A DNA stretch of 64,000 bases, taken from the NCBI RefSeq assembly GCF_000204055.1, contig NW_006768796.1, positions 556,084 through 620,083 on the forward strand, given 5' to 3'. Both the position numbers and the translations under genes were made by a program. The first letter of the stretch is position 1. Every line of letters begins with the position of its first letter. Positions 1 through 10,540 of the stretch are shown piece after piece. A model generated the notes under the pieces. The model was not told the origin of the DNA. It worked only from the letters and a program-made list of their open reading frames with translations, and searched no databases. The DNA comes from Melampsora larici-populina 98AG31. Taxonomy: Eukaryota; Basidiomycota; Pucciniomycetes; Pucciniales; Melampsoraceae.

Positions 1-33
1 ATTTGATGTTGATATTGATTTGATCATGAATAG

Positions 34-930
34 GACGCGGAGTTTGACCAATCATTGGCCCACAGCCATCCTGAAGCATTGAATGCTGCGCAACACGGTG
101 TAGTAGAGATGTCGGTGAGTCTTCAACAATCCGTTTTTTCTTTCATATTTCTCTACTTGGCTTTCTCTGATGGTTGGTTACTCGTTTCTTCATTTGAGTA
201 GGCCATTGGAGTTTCAGCCGCTATTCAGGAAGAACATACGCAGCTTATGATCAAGTACGGTCATACCAACATTGGTGGCAGGGAGCGCATGGGTATCATC
301 AAATCGGACGATGATACCAAGGCAATTTACTTGTCCCATTCTTTGTGTGAGACGTGGGCAAGCGATATTGTAAGTTTTTTCTATCTTTACATGTTGATTT
401 CACAAAAGCATATTGCTCAACTTGTTTGGATTATCTTGACTCAGGTTCATAACCGTTTCGGAGCTACACCAATAATCCCACCTCGACGTATCGAGTTCAA
501 ATGGGTTGAAATCGAACCTGTGAATCCAAAGCCTCGAAAGAATTCAGCACCATCTCGTTCTAATACTACGCCCTCAACATCACAAAACTCCATGGTCTCA
601 CTCGGCAACGGGTTGTTCTCATTCAACAACAACAACAACCACAACCCAGTACCTCGAAGCGAATCAAATTCTCCGGCACCAATACCACCCAAAGGCTTTG
701 AAGATTACCTCAAGTTTTGCACAATTAGTCCAGATGATCAAACCACTCGAGGCCTACTTACGAAGTACGAAATCAGTGACTTCGAAATGTTTGAATCCAC
801 CGAGCTCACTGTTGCGAAAATGGAGGTGTTGGGTTTTCCGTTTGGTACTCGTATCCGCCTCCATGATAAAGTTGCCGCTTATCAAAAGGATATCAAGAGA
901 AGAGCTAGAGCAGCTAGAGCATATCAATAG
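34..930 (+). CDS. 3' part of lineage-specific protein with SAM-like C-terminal domain (partial)
   Basis: Three exons join in frame: 34-114, 202-369 and 445-930, with GT-AG introns 115-201 and 370-444. The gene begins upstream of the window; the tag at 31-33 is the acceptor of an earlier intron. The visible 244 residues comprise an N-terminal globular stretch (around GHTNIGGRERMG and LCETWASDI), a Ser/Asn-rich low-complexity linker with an N5 run, and a C-terminal block of about 75 residues. That block starts at GFEDYLKFC, has FESTELTVAKM and LGFPFGTRIRL, and looks like a SAM-type helical bundle. I do not recognise the full-length protein. Seen: exon structure and domain-like C-terminus. Inferred: SAM resemblance, possibly protein-protein or RNA contact. 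No catalytic motif is visible. Confidence 0.65.
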
Positions 931-1374
931 CCTCATCTCTTGTATCATCAAAAGAATGTATTGACTACCCTGTAAACCAGTGTTACCATGATGTAGCTAC
1001 AGTATTATACTCAAGAATATTCTTATTAATAAACATCTGTTTGTAGTTTGAGATGTGTTGTGTTTGATGTTTGAGACTGTTTGTAATGAAAATTTTATTC
1101 AGTGAATCCCTTGATGCTTTCCAGACAAGTCCCAACTCTGAAGTGAGATTTCTTTGTAGCAAGATTTTATTGTTACTTTCCACTCAAAGCAAGAAAAAAA
1201 GAAACTTGTGAAATATTCTTGAAACATCAAGGAATCTCACAATACACAAGAAATTGCTATGAAAAAAAATCATTGCTTTGACTATTGTTGAGACAAAAAC
1301 CATGTTGATTACAATCTTTTAACAACACTGTCTTCTCATGAAACAACTTTATAATGAAACTATTTTACAACTTC
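931..1374. other. Intergenic spacer, no gene seen
   Basis: AT-rich sequence between the stop of the SAM-like gene and the stop of the Tc1-type transposase, so it holds the converging 3' ends of both. I see no coding stretch and could not locate the transposon's terminal inverted repeat in it. Confidence 0.5.
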
Positions 1375-2528
1375 TCATTCTTCATGTGGTCTGTAACCGC
1401 AGGTTTTGTATAAGCTGATAATGAAATTTGGTGTGCATACATCAGACAAAACCATCCTAAGGCACCTCAACTTATCAACAGCCTGACCAAGAAGGCCATT
1501 TCGGCGAAGAGAATCCTTGAAAACATCAAATGTTCGCTCAATTGGGTTGAACTCGGGAGTGCATGGTGGTAGATATACTAAAATTACTCCTGCTTCCTCG
1601 CACATTTCCGCAATCACCCCACGGTGATGAATAGGCGCATTATCCATTACTAAGACCGAGTTTCGATTTGGGTATGGCTGCATGACAGGCAGCTGGAACA
1701 AACTTATTGTCAGCTCCTCGATACCAGGCAGATTCAAAAGAAATGAAAACGACAGAGAGATACAAAGGAAATAGAAATGACTTACTAAAACATGCTTCAA
1801 AAACGCTTCGAATTCGTGTCGACGATAAGCGTTGACCTTTGCATTAACTGCCAAGAGACCCGTCTCGCAGATCGCAGCTAGAACGCTGTAATGAATCCCG
1901 TGTCTCGCCCGTTTTAAAGCCTTAGGTCGTTGGCCTTTTTTGGACCAAACATGATCACGTTGCACATCTGGCAATTTTAAACCAGTCTCATCTTAGTAAA
2001 CATGAAGAGCAACAATACACATCAGTATCATGTCTTCCAATAGAAAGAAAAGAAGGAGGACTGACCTAAAAACACTAAATACTTGGGTGGGATATGGGCA
2101 ATATTACCAGAGTATCTCGCTTGTAAAACAGGTGACTGGTTGGGATCGACTTTTGGGGCTTTATGAACAGTGAGGAAAAGGCGTTCTTTGAGGTCGTCGG
2201 CGATGGTTTTTCGACAAGCTAGGTGATCGGTGTGGTTGTACATGGCGGCTTGAATCTCGTCGATGAAAAGGGTTGGATCGTTATCAATGAGTTCAAGCAT
2301 GAACGCTCGATCCTCAACAGAATAAAGTGTTGCACGGCCTCGTTGTTCGTAGGTTGCAGGATTGCGGACAACAGCATGAGTATGGTTGAATAAAGCGTTC
2401 CATCGATGGAATGATTTGTCTGATATCGCAGTGAAGAGCTCGATGTTGATGGATTTGATGGATTGTCCAGATCGAAATTTGGTCAGCGCGATGATTTTGA
2501 CTTGGGGACTGTACAAGACAAACCCCAT
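1375..2528 (-). CDS. Tc1/mariner (IS630-like) DDE transposase, three exons
   Basis: Exons 2528-2066, 1991-1786 and 1692-1375 (minus strand) give 328 residues. The introns at 1992-2065 and 1693-1785 have GT and AG ends, and removing them restores the frame exactly. The N-terminal ~110 residues are a helix-turn-helix region (GQSIKSINIELFTAISD). The catalytic triad is complete: D of FLDETGL (created across intron 1), D of LVMDNAPIHH, and E of EFNPIERTF. The last two are separated by 34 residues, the DD34E spacing known for Tc1-type transposases. Read without splicing the gene would appear split in two with a stop; spliced, I see no disabling change. Terminal inverted repeats and the TA target duplication could not be assigned, so current mobility is unknown. 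Confidence 0.85.
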
Positions 2529-2614
2529 CGCAGAAGCGAATGGACGGAGTATGCGAAAGTGATTGAGAACAATATGAGAAAGGATGTGGTGGTGGGTGAA
2601 TGACTGGCAGACTG

Positions 2615-2642
2615 ACGCGGCAGGTTAAACACCCTGCCGCGT
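2615..2642. repeat. GC-rich hairpin upstream of the Tc1-type transposase
   Basis: A perfect 10-bp inverted repeat ACGCGGCAGG / CCTGCCGCGT (2615-2624 and 2633-2642) with an 8-nt loop, 87 bp upstream of the transposase start in an AT-rich setting. It may be a subterminal transposase-binding hairpin or part of the promoter; both are inference. Confidence 0.6.
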
Positions 2643-2757
2643 TTGAAGGCTATGCTTATATTTTTACCTGTATACGTGTAAAAATAAAAATAAAAATTCT
2701 CGACCGGCCAAGCTAATCTAGCCTGACTGTATTTGATTCAAACACAAACAATTCCTT

Positions 2758-2941
2758 TATTTTATTTTATTTTATTTTATTTTATTTTATTTTATTTTAT
2801 TTTATTTTATTTTATTTTATTTTATTTTATTTTATTTTATTTTATTTTATTTTATTTTATTTTATTTTATTTTATTTTATTTTATTTTATTGTATTTTAT
2901 TTTATTTTATTTTATTTTATTCCATTTTATTTTATTTTATT
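2758..2941. repeat. TTTTA pentanucleotide microsatellite
   Basis: About 180 bp of nearly uninterrupted TTTTA units with a few substitutions near the 3' end (TGTAT, TCCAT). The apparent open frame through it (repeating ILFYF) is a by-product of the repeat and not a gene. Confidence 0.97.
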
Positions 2942-4455
2942 TCAAGATACACAATCAGAAAACATTCGCAAATACTATAATCAAAAGAGAAAAGACAACA
3001 TTAGATAAAATAGAAGAAATACATAGCAACAATTAATTAAATTAAATCAAAATTAAATTGAAGTAACTTAGCTAGTATAAGAGGAATTAGAAAGAAACAC
3101 AGATGTGAACTTACTTACAACTTATAATTGAAAGATCCATCAAAAGAAACTTAAAATTGAATCAAGGGAAAGGAAGATCAGTTGATTAGAGCAAAAGAAA
3201 GTGCCGAGAAGTTACTAAAGTCAAATTAATTAAACAAGTCTATTACACCAACTCGACTAGCTAAATCATTAGAAGAACAATGATGCAATCTATTTGGAGT
3301 TAATTTAAATTAATAAACAAATTCAATTCACTCACTAAATTAATTAGTAATAGATGAAATTACATATCAAATCAATGAATTCAAATTATTAAATTAAATA
3401 GAAAAGTTAAAAGGAATCAAATGAAAGTGACAAATTGAAATGAAAGAGAACAAGCAGATGAGTAAAGAAAGAATAGGAAGTGACATGAGAAAGGAACTTA
3501 CATACAAATTGAAATATGTAATAGGGGTTGCGGGAGAGGAAAGTAGTGTGTGAAAGCGTCAATCTTATGTAAATTGGGGGGATAGGAGACTAAATTTGCT
3601 AGACAGTGTGATGGTGCGAATAGGGAGATGAAAGGTATATAAGGAGGGGGTCTGGAGGCGAAATTTGGGGAGTTTTAATTATCCAATTGTCCAATTTGTC
3701 CAAGTGTGTGTGTGGGGGTGCTTATTGAGTAGTTTTTTGTTAGGGTTTAATTTAAAGTGTCCTTTAAAAGTATTAGACTTTTAAAAGTGTTAGCTATTAG
3801 TTTTAAATGATCAAAATTAAAGTTTGAAAGACTAAAGTCTGTGTTAACTATCTAGGAAAGATAGGGATTAAATAGTAGTATCTGTGTGTGCCTCAAGTTT
3901 AGTGGGAGTTCATATTTTTGGTGGAATTCTTTTGGCAAATGAACTTCAATCATCTCAACTCTATCTATAGAAGTTTAATCAACTTCTATCATCATCATCA
4001 TCATCATCATCAACTTTTTTCATTATTATTTTTCAGTCTTCCTACAAGATCTTAGAGTTGGAACTTCTTTGAAAGTCATTGGACTGTGAAGCATAATTGA
4101 TTATTTGTGTAGTGTTGTTTTATACTTTCTTTAACCCTAGTCTATTCACTTTAAGTGTCTAGAAGCCTCTGGTGACCACTCAGTACTGTTGTTGGACAAG
4201 TCAGAGCTATCTCGGACCTAGGTTTGGTACTGATTTATCAGTGGAAAGAATAAACAATATTATTACAAGTGTTGGTTGTGTGTAGCAAGAAGATTTGTTT
4301 TAGAATTGCACTCCTCTGCTCTGAACTTAGATATTTCTAAAGGTTGAGGGCAGCTTAACTGCATCTGTTGCACTTCCCTTCTCTCCGGCGGTACTTCATC
4401 CCCTCTCCGGCTCAGCCTACGCTACACTGTGTAGGAGTTCTACAACGTCACAAGA
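2942..4455 (+). repeat. LTR-like stretch ending in TGTAGGAGTTCTACA (copy 1)
   Basis: AT-rich, gene-free sequence. Its last ~70 bp (ctctccggctcagcctacg, then a TGTAGGAGTTCTACA end) match the end of the stretch at 15650-17227 almost exactly, and both carry the upstream ttgagggcag block. TGTAG at one side and CTACA at the other resemble LTR ends. After the shared end the two copies differ, so this one behaves like a solo or truncated LTR. The 5' boundary is not determined; the LTR assignment is inference from the shared end. Confidence 0.4.
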
Positions 4456-4536
4456 GGTGAGTGACAGTTTCACTGAACTCAATCTTTCTATCAATCTTTC
4501 TTTATACTTACATGTAGTTTATGATTTGCATTGCAG

Positions 4537-4831
4537 ATAGTTAACAAGATGCTGTCAGCTGACCGCAAGAAAACACAGTTTTTCAAAGGTACACTGATCC
4601 ATGATGACAAATGGGAGGCAATCAAGGCCCTTAATAAGGTATTAGAGGTATGTAATCAGTTTTGATTCAACTTTAAACAATTTCATCTTTAAGGCGTTAA
4701 ATCTTCAGTCCTTACAGATCTTTTCAATAGGCACCAAACACATGGAGGGTGACTTTCCCTCCGGCGCAATGGTTCCTGTCAAATACAACCAAATCACAAC
4801 ACCTGTGGCTCCTGAATACTTCAGACATTAG
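4537..4831 (+). pseudogene. hAT transposase relic (two exons)
   Basis: Exons 4537-4647 and 4718-4831 with a GT-AG intron. Exon 1 encodes 37 residues (around DDKWEAIKALNKVLE) that align with the SPDEWKAVEALNSVLE exon of the hAT at 36.6-40.8 kb and the EWDSIETLVGILQ exon of the relic at 26.2 kb. Exon 2 (IFSIGTKHMEGD) aligns with IFLRSTKKMEID of the 36.6-kb element, even at the intron position. It is cut off on both sides: no zinc finger, catalytic region or dimerisation domain is present. It is a fossil fragment. Confidence 0.75.
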
Positions 4832-4999
4832 CCAATGAAAAACATGTCTTTGTTGTCGCCTAGTATCCGAGTCCCCCCTACCAACGCCCCCGCCCTCCTG
4901 ACGCAGCCGACGTGTTGGATTCAACACACATACCACATGAAATTTTTCACTCAATTTCAACAAGTACTGCCATTCAGTACATGTGAGAGCATAAAACAT

Positions 5000-6060
5000 G
5001 TGTATGAATCACATAAAAATCATGCAGCAATGCAAATTCCATTTATACACAAAACACACATTCACATATATGTGAATTGCTTTCACATACACATGAATCT
5101 CATCCACATGTACTAGATCTCAATATCACTTTTATCTCCATATACACCTACTTCACTCTCAAATAGAAAATTACATATACTGACACCTTCATATACACAA
5201 AACACAAATTCACACACATGTGCATCTCATCCACATGTATGTGAAGGCAATACCACGTTCACCTCCACATACACGTAATTTCACTGTCAAATAAAAAATT
5301 ACGTCTACTGACACATTCATATACACAAAACGCGCATTCACATATATGTGAATTGCCTCCACATATATGTGAATTGCTTTCACATACATGTGAATATCAT
5401 CTACATGTACTAGATCTCAGTATCACTTTTATCTCCACATACACACAATTTCACTGTCAAATAAAGAATTAAATATGCTGACAGATTCATATACACAAGA
5501 CACGCATTCACATATGTGTGAATTGCCTTTACATATATGTGAATTTCTGTCACATACACGTGAATATCATCTACATGTACTAGATCTCGATATCACTTTT
5601 ATCTCCACATACACCTACTTCACTCTCAAATAAAAAATTACATATACTGACACATTCATATACACAAAACACAAATTCACCTATATGTGAATTGCCTTCA
5701 CATATGTGTGAATTGCCTTCACATATGTGTGAATGCCTGAACAGCAAATTTGCATACATGTGAATGTGTTTCACGCATTGTTTCCCCAAATTTGAATGAT
5801 AAAAAAACATATGTACAAGCAAGAATAGCACATATCTTAGTACAAATCACATGTATGTAAGCATTCCAATCCTGTGGACCCAAATCACCGATATGAATCA
5901 CAGATATGTGAATCCAAATCATAAATACTTACCACATGGATTTGACTAAAAATTCAAATCATACATCTGAATACTTAGTAATACCAATCACACATATATG
6001 GATATGCATAAAATGTATGTGAAAGCAAATTGTCAAAGTGGCCATATCTGATTATACACG
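5000..6060. repeat. Tandem array with palindromic TTCACATATATGTGAA-type units
   Basis: Degenerate tandem copies of a unit of roughly 150-170 bp that includes tactagatctc (near 5111, 5408 and 5578), a tttatctccacatacac block and a ctgacacattcatatacac block. Each unit carries one or more palindromes of the form ttcacatatatgtgaatt. Looser cacatatgtgaat motifs continue to about 6050. The array lies next to the 3' end of the KDZ transposase relic. The same palindrome recurs at 8525-8655 and 12.8-12.95 kb, which suggests sub-terminal or regulatory repeats of one element family. No gene is visible here. Confidence 0.75.
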
Positions 6061-6124
6061 TAAAAAAATCACCGCTCGAGATTAAAAAAAATGAAAAATA
6101 ATCAAACAAGGAATAAAAAGTTAT

Positions 6125-9100
6125 TCAATCAATCGTGGCATCCATGACACTGTCCCTCCAATCATCATACTCTTCATCCTCTTCATCATTTTCATCAATG
6201 ATGTACATGTTATCCACCAGCTGACCAAGCTGCCCTATATCACCCTCTGCGTGCATCATGTCCTGTTCAAACATTTCCAACTCATCCAGCGCTGTAGCTT
6301 CTATATTTTTTGCATTTACAACGCACTCCCAAATTGATTTACTCCTACTCAACAAACCATTCCAGCGGTGTATCAATGAATCGATTTCTTCAGCTGTTGA
6401 TCTCGTATGTTGATAGGTTCTTTGCAGCAATTGGCCAACACTTGTGTTCCATGTCATCCATGTTCTGCAATGCTTCTGACGCAGATTATCATGCACTGCT
6501 CTTAAGACTGCTACACTGACCTCCCATGTATCTTTTGAAATCCGCTGACCAGGCTGAACCAACTCAATAATCTGCCTTCCGCCATCTTCAGCATTATAAT
6601 CTGTTGATCACAATTTGAATTCAAAATACCATCAGAAAAAAAAGCCACACCTCCATTAGATGCATGTCTTACCAGTAGTGCACAATGCCAGTAACCCATC
6701 TAGCTTTTCTTTGGTCTTCAGAGCATGAAGAACCATTTGCTGAGTCTCCCGTCCAATCTGCCTGAGCTCTTCTTTACAACTTCGGTGTAGTAAAAATTCT
6801 TGTATACCTTGAATTGTTCCTGGGTCCACAGCCCACTTCTCAGTCGGATGAGAAAATGCCCCCATATTCCAGAAGACATCTTCAAATGGCAACCTTTTTG
6901 TTTCCTCATGTGTCGGACATGGCATGTTACTAAAGGGCTGTGTATTGTTATATGCTGTAACTTGAGTTTGGTAGGAAGTCCATTTTCGTCAAAAAAGCAA
7001 CTGCTTCTTGTTCATTAATGTTTTTAGACCCTGTTGCGCTTTCGTACCTATACCCAAGAGAACAAGAGGATAAGTCTCAAAGACAGCTGGATACAATTCA
7101 CAAGATAGACACGCCTTGACCCTCTTTGTCCCACTTCTTCTGGGTCTCTACTATTCCCACCTTGGCCTCATACAGCTTCATCTTAGCCAGGCGCATACGT
7201 ATGAGAGCTTTTTTTTTATCTATGGAGGTGGTACATAGATAAATTAGCTCTAACCAAGCAACATAGTCATGTGTTACAAGGTTTACTCACCAGTAGCTCT
7301 CTGAAGATCACAAAACTCAGGGGTTCCCAACTCTTCTGCAATATCAAAAATGGCCTTCTCCATTGCCACGATTGAATCTGGTAAGGACATGAATCTTCCC
7401 ATCTCTTCTTCATTCCGATTTGCTCTGCCTTTCCTTTGAAGAAGCTTGAGCTCCTGCCTGAATGATTCATCAAAATCAACACGGCATCAAAGGCAAAACT
7501 TGGAGATTTCCCGAGCCTCTTTCACTTCCTCCTCCATGTCAAGTGGCGCAATTAAATGCTTTTCTAATCTCTCTTGAACACCACCTTCTTCCATTTCTGC
7601 CAATTGGCACTCTCTCTGCCGCTCCCACAGACTTGAAAAATATCTGTATGTAAAGCTGATGTCTTGAGCCTGCAGCCGTTGTAGGGTGTTTGAGGACGCC
7701 ACTAATTTTTCTTCTGCAGTCTTGAGCTTCAATTCAGTTGATCTAGCTGCATGCTTGAAAAAAAGAAACTGTCAATGTGGTTCATCTCATTAAATAAAGA
7801 CCAAACATACCAGAATTGTTACAGCGAATTTCATTTCCATGACTTGCCTTCAAATCAATGGAGTCAACCCTGTGTTGCTTGGTTGCACATCTATTTGGTG
7901 CTATCACAGATGAAAGGTCAGACCAAACTCTTTCATTACCTCCACCATCTGTCAACGCCCAGCCATGTTCACCATTGGATTATATTTCAGCTGACAAGAC
8001 CACTGGTGCGCATATGCATGAAAAGCACTGGTTGCAAACTTCAATCTACCTGCCGTATACGCCTCCTCAAAGTATTTATGCTGTGATGGTTTGCTTCTTT
8101 GGTCAGAAATGCCACAAATTGACTAATTAACTGCAGAGATCAAAATCTACCTTCTCAACACTCTTCTCCAACGTGCAGCCAATGTCATATAAGAGTGCAA
8201 AACTTTTTTTGGGTTTCCCTGGCTCCAACGTATCTTCCATAAGTTGATCAACCAAAGCTAATACAAAATACTGCCTGAGAAAAACAACAGTTGATCCATG
8301 AGCACGTATTAATACCTTGGCATGAGGGAAAATCCCTTACTTCTCCCCACTCTGAACTACATTGACAAATTTGAGCACATGATCATGTTGACAAACCAAA
8401 CCAATCAACCCAGTTTCATCGCATCCCTTCCAAGTTGACTGTCCACGACGGTCTGATGCGGCTGTATGGGATGCTGTACATGGATCCCGCAAATCCTCAA
8501 AAATTCAATCAGATTTCCATATCTATCAATCACCTATATGTGAATGTGATTCACATATACGTGAATCTTATTCACCTATATGTGAATCTTATTTACCTAT
8601 ACGTGAATCACATTCACATATACGTGAATCATACGTGAATTATATACATTCACATTCGGAAGTGAAAAAAATAGAAGACACATGCCACAGGTCCTTTATC
8701 CACTCCCTTTTTGTCAACACATTCCTTCCATTGATTCAGCTTTCCAGCACCCAGAAAGAGTGGAGGATTTTCAAGCTCTTTCTCCTCATACTATTGGCTT
8801 GCCGCAAGATGTCAACGGTGTTGAAAGTTGCTGTCAGCACATAGTCACACTCTTCTGGCTCTTCATTTGCCTGAAGAGGTCCAAAACACCTCGGGCAATT
8901 CATAGCAAGCTGCTCCAAACCTGTGAGAAACAGTGCACATAACATGAGATCTTTCACCTTCCGTAGCATATGTCGATAAGCATCAATAGCTGAAGAAAAT
9001 GTCTTTCGTCAAAGTTGAGGCTGAAGTAGTAGTTACAGAACATCAGATGGATTGAAATTTCATTTTGAAAACTTTGTACTGATTAATTTCCACCCGCCTG

Positions 9101-9951
9101 ATTGAATTTTGTCAGTATAAGTGGATTTGCCGGGTCCAGAAATTCATCCAATCCAAGTGTAAAACCTTGGGTTCAAACAGTACAATATTTCCACAAGCTG
9201 TGGTGCAACCGGAGTAACCTGATTGAGTAAGCTGTCTCTGGATGTACTGGAGAGCCACCTATATAACCCATTCTGATCAGACGGATATGGTCTAAGGTAC
9301 AATCACAGAATACTATTTCCTGCTGGTTGCGCTCTGGTAACAAATGTGTAACACAGTGGCTTCTATCAACACCGCAGGTCATGGATAGGTTCCAAAAGAA
9401 CGACAAACCCAGAATATCCACCATGTCAACCTTACGAATCCGTTGGCGACTGATCCCACAGCAACAGTCTTGGTTGTGATTGGCGTTCCAATTTGAGCTC
9501 TTACCCCATTGTGAAGTGGCTTGTGACAAGGTCATGTAAGAAATGAACATTTCTGGTTATGCCTTCTTCCAGTTGTTGTGTTCTTTAAGTTTTTCTTTTT
9601 GTAATATGAGCCTGGTACATAATGCAAGAAGGGGACATTTGCGTCCGGTACAAATTCAGGATCAGTGCCAGCATCCTGATGTTGTGGGAGTATGTTATTG
9701 AAGTGGTTTTGATCCTGTAACCCAAGATCATGGTGGACTTTGTGATCTATTTGAGCATCCAATTCCATCTCGCCTTGGCCTGCCTGCTGGATGGCTTTTT
9801 CCATTTCCGCTATACATTTATTCACATATTGTGAATTGCTAACTGCAAGCTGTGCCACAGTCACCGCAGACCCTTCAGGTTTGGGTTTCATGCGCCTTTT
9901 CTTGTTGGATACACCTAGTGGACATGCAATATTATTTCCTTTTTTCCCCAT
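6125..9951 (-). pseudogene. KDZ (Kyakuja-Dileera-Zisupton) transposase with N-terminal cysteine cluster, decayed
   Basis: Minus-strand coding blocks from 9951 to 6125 spell a KDZ transposase. First comes a low-complexity N-terminus (9951-9550), then a CxC-type cysteine cluster with DCCCG and FCDCTLDHIRLIRMGYIGG, followed by HPETAYSIRLLRLHHSLWKY. Next are CPRCFGP (about 8900), the CDETGLIG / HDHVLKFVN block (8450-8340), LLYDIGCTLEKS (about 8170), and FHAYAHQWSCQLKYNP (about 8000). The gene ends in an acidic tail. It is broken: a TGA at 9173-9175 in an otherwise continuous frame, an apparent 1-nt frameshift near 9545-9560, and another near 7965 after KYNPMVN. The position where KDZ proteins normally carry an acidic residue in the first catalytic strand reads VLTATFN. 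Exon limits are approximate. In fungi this superfamily is known to travel with TET/JBP genes. Confidence 0.8.
8525..8660. repeat. Palindromic repeat cluster inside the KDZ gene
   Basis: Six or more TTCAC(N)TATAYGTGAATC units in 130 bp, between the CPRCFGP block and the DETGLIG block of the KDZ relic, so either in an intron or as a later insertion. The units match those in the flanking arrays at 5.0-6.0 kb and 12.8 kb. Confidence 0.75.
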
Positions 9952-10540
9952 GTGATTGATGATTGTTGATGATTGACCTTGTAGCGATGATGGTTAAGTG
10001 TGGATTTGCTTGTTTCAGCACAGAATTTTTAAGAGATTTGATTTGAGATATCAGAAAAATTTGTGGATACTATAAATTTTCAGTTGGGGAATGGGATTGA
10101 TTTGCACCAGAGCTTTTATTTTCCTGTGGGGTTTCCACAGACGATACTGAGGGGTTCACCCCTTCCTTGATGAGGGCTTTGACATTTCTTCCACTTTTGA
10201 CTCAAAGCGGACAGGGGTTGTTCCCCTGTCTACAAGCCCATACTTGCAAATTAATAGTCAAATGGAGGAAAGTGCTTTGACATTTCCCTTGACTAGTGCA
10301 ATCCGTCTTGTATAGCAGACTAACATGGACGAGCTGATAGATATACACACCTTGTATATAGATCAATATGTATACCCCGTCAGTCTTGTATTCTGTATGT
10401 AGAAGTTATATCTACATACAGTACTTATGAAAGTGATAGGGATTTTTACTCATCTTTCCCGTTTTCATAAGCCAATATCTTTTCCCCGTTTCATCGTTTT
10501 AATCAAGCTTCGCTCTGACTGAAACCTAAGATCCAACACC
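9952..10540. promoter_or_regulatory. Divergent intergenic region between KDZ transposase and companion gene
   Basis: 589 bp separate the ATG of the KDZ relic (minus) from the ATG of the companion gene (plus), so any promoters here are shared. The stretch at 10310-10440 has several tatacac/gtatata motifs. I see no open frame. Bidirectional promoter function is inferred from geometry only. Confidence 0.45.

Noticed and set aside
2733..3008. Open frame of repeating ILFYF residues
   Set aside because: Pure product of the TTTTA microsatellite; no codon or domain evidence.
5000..6060. CRISPR-like array
   Set aside because: Repeats are degenerate palindromes without regular unique spacers, in a eukaryotic genome.
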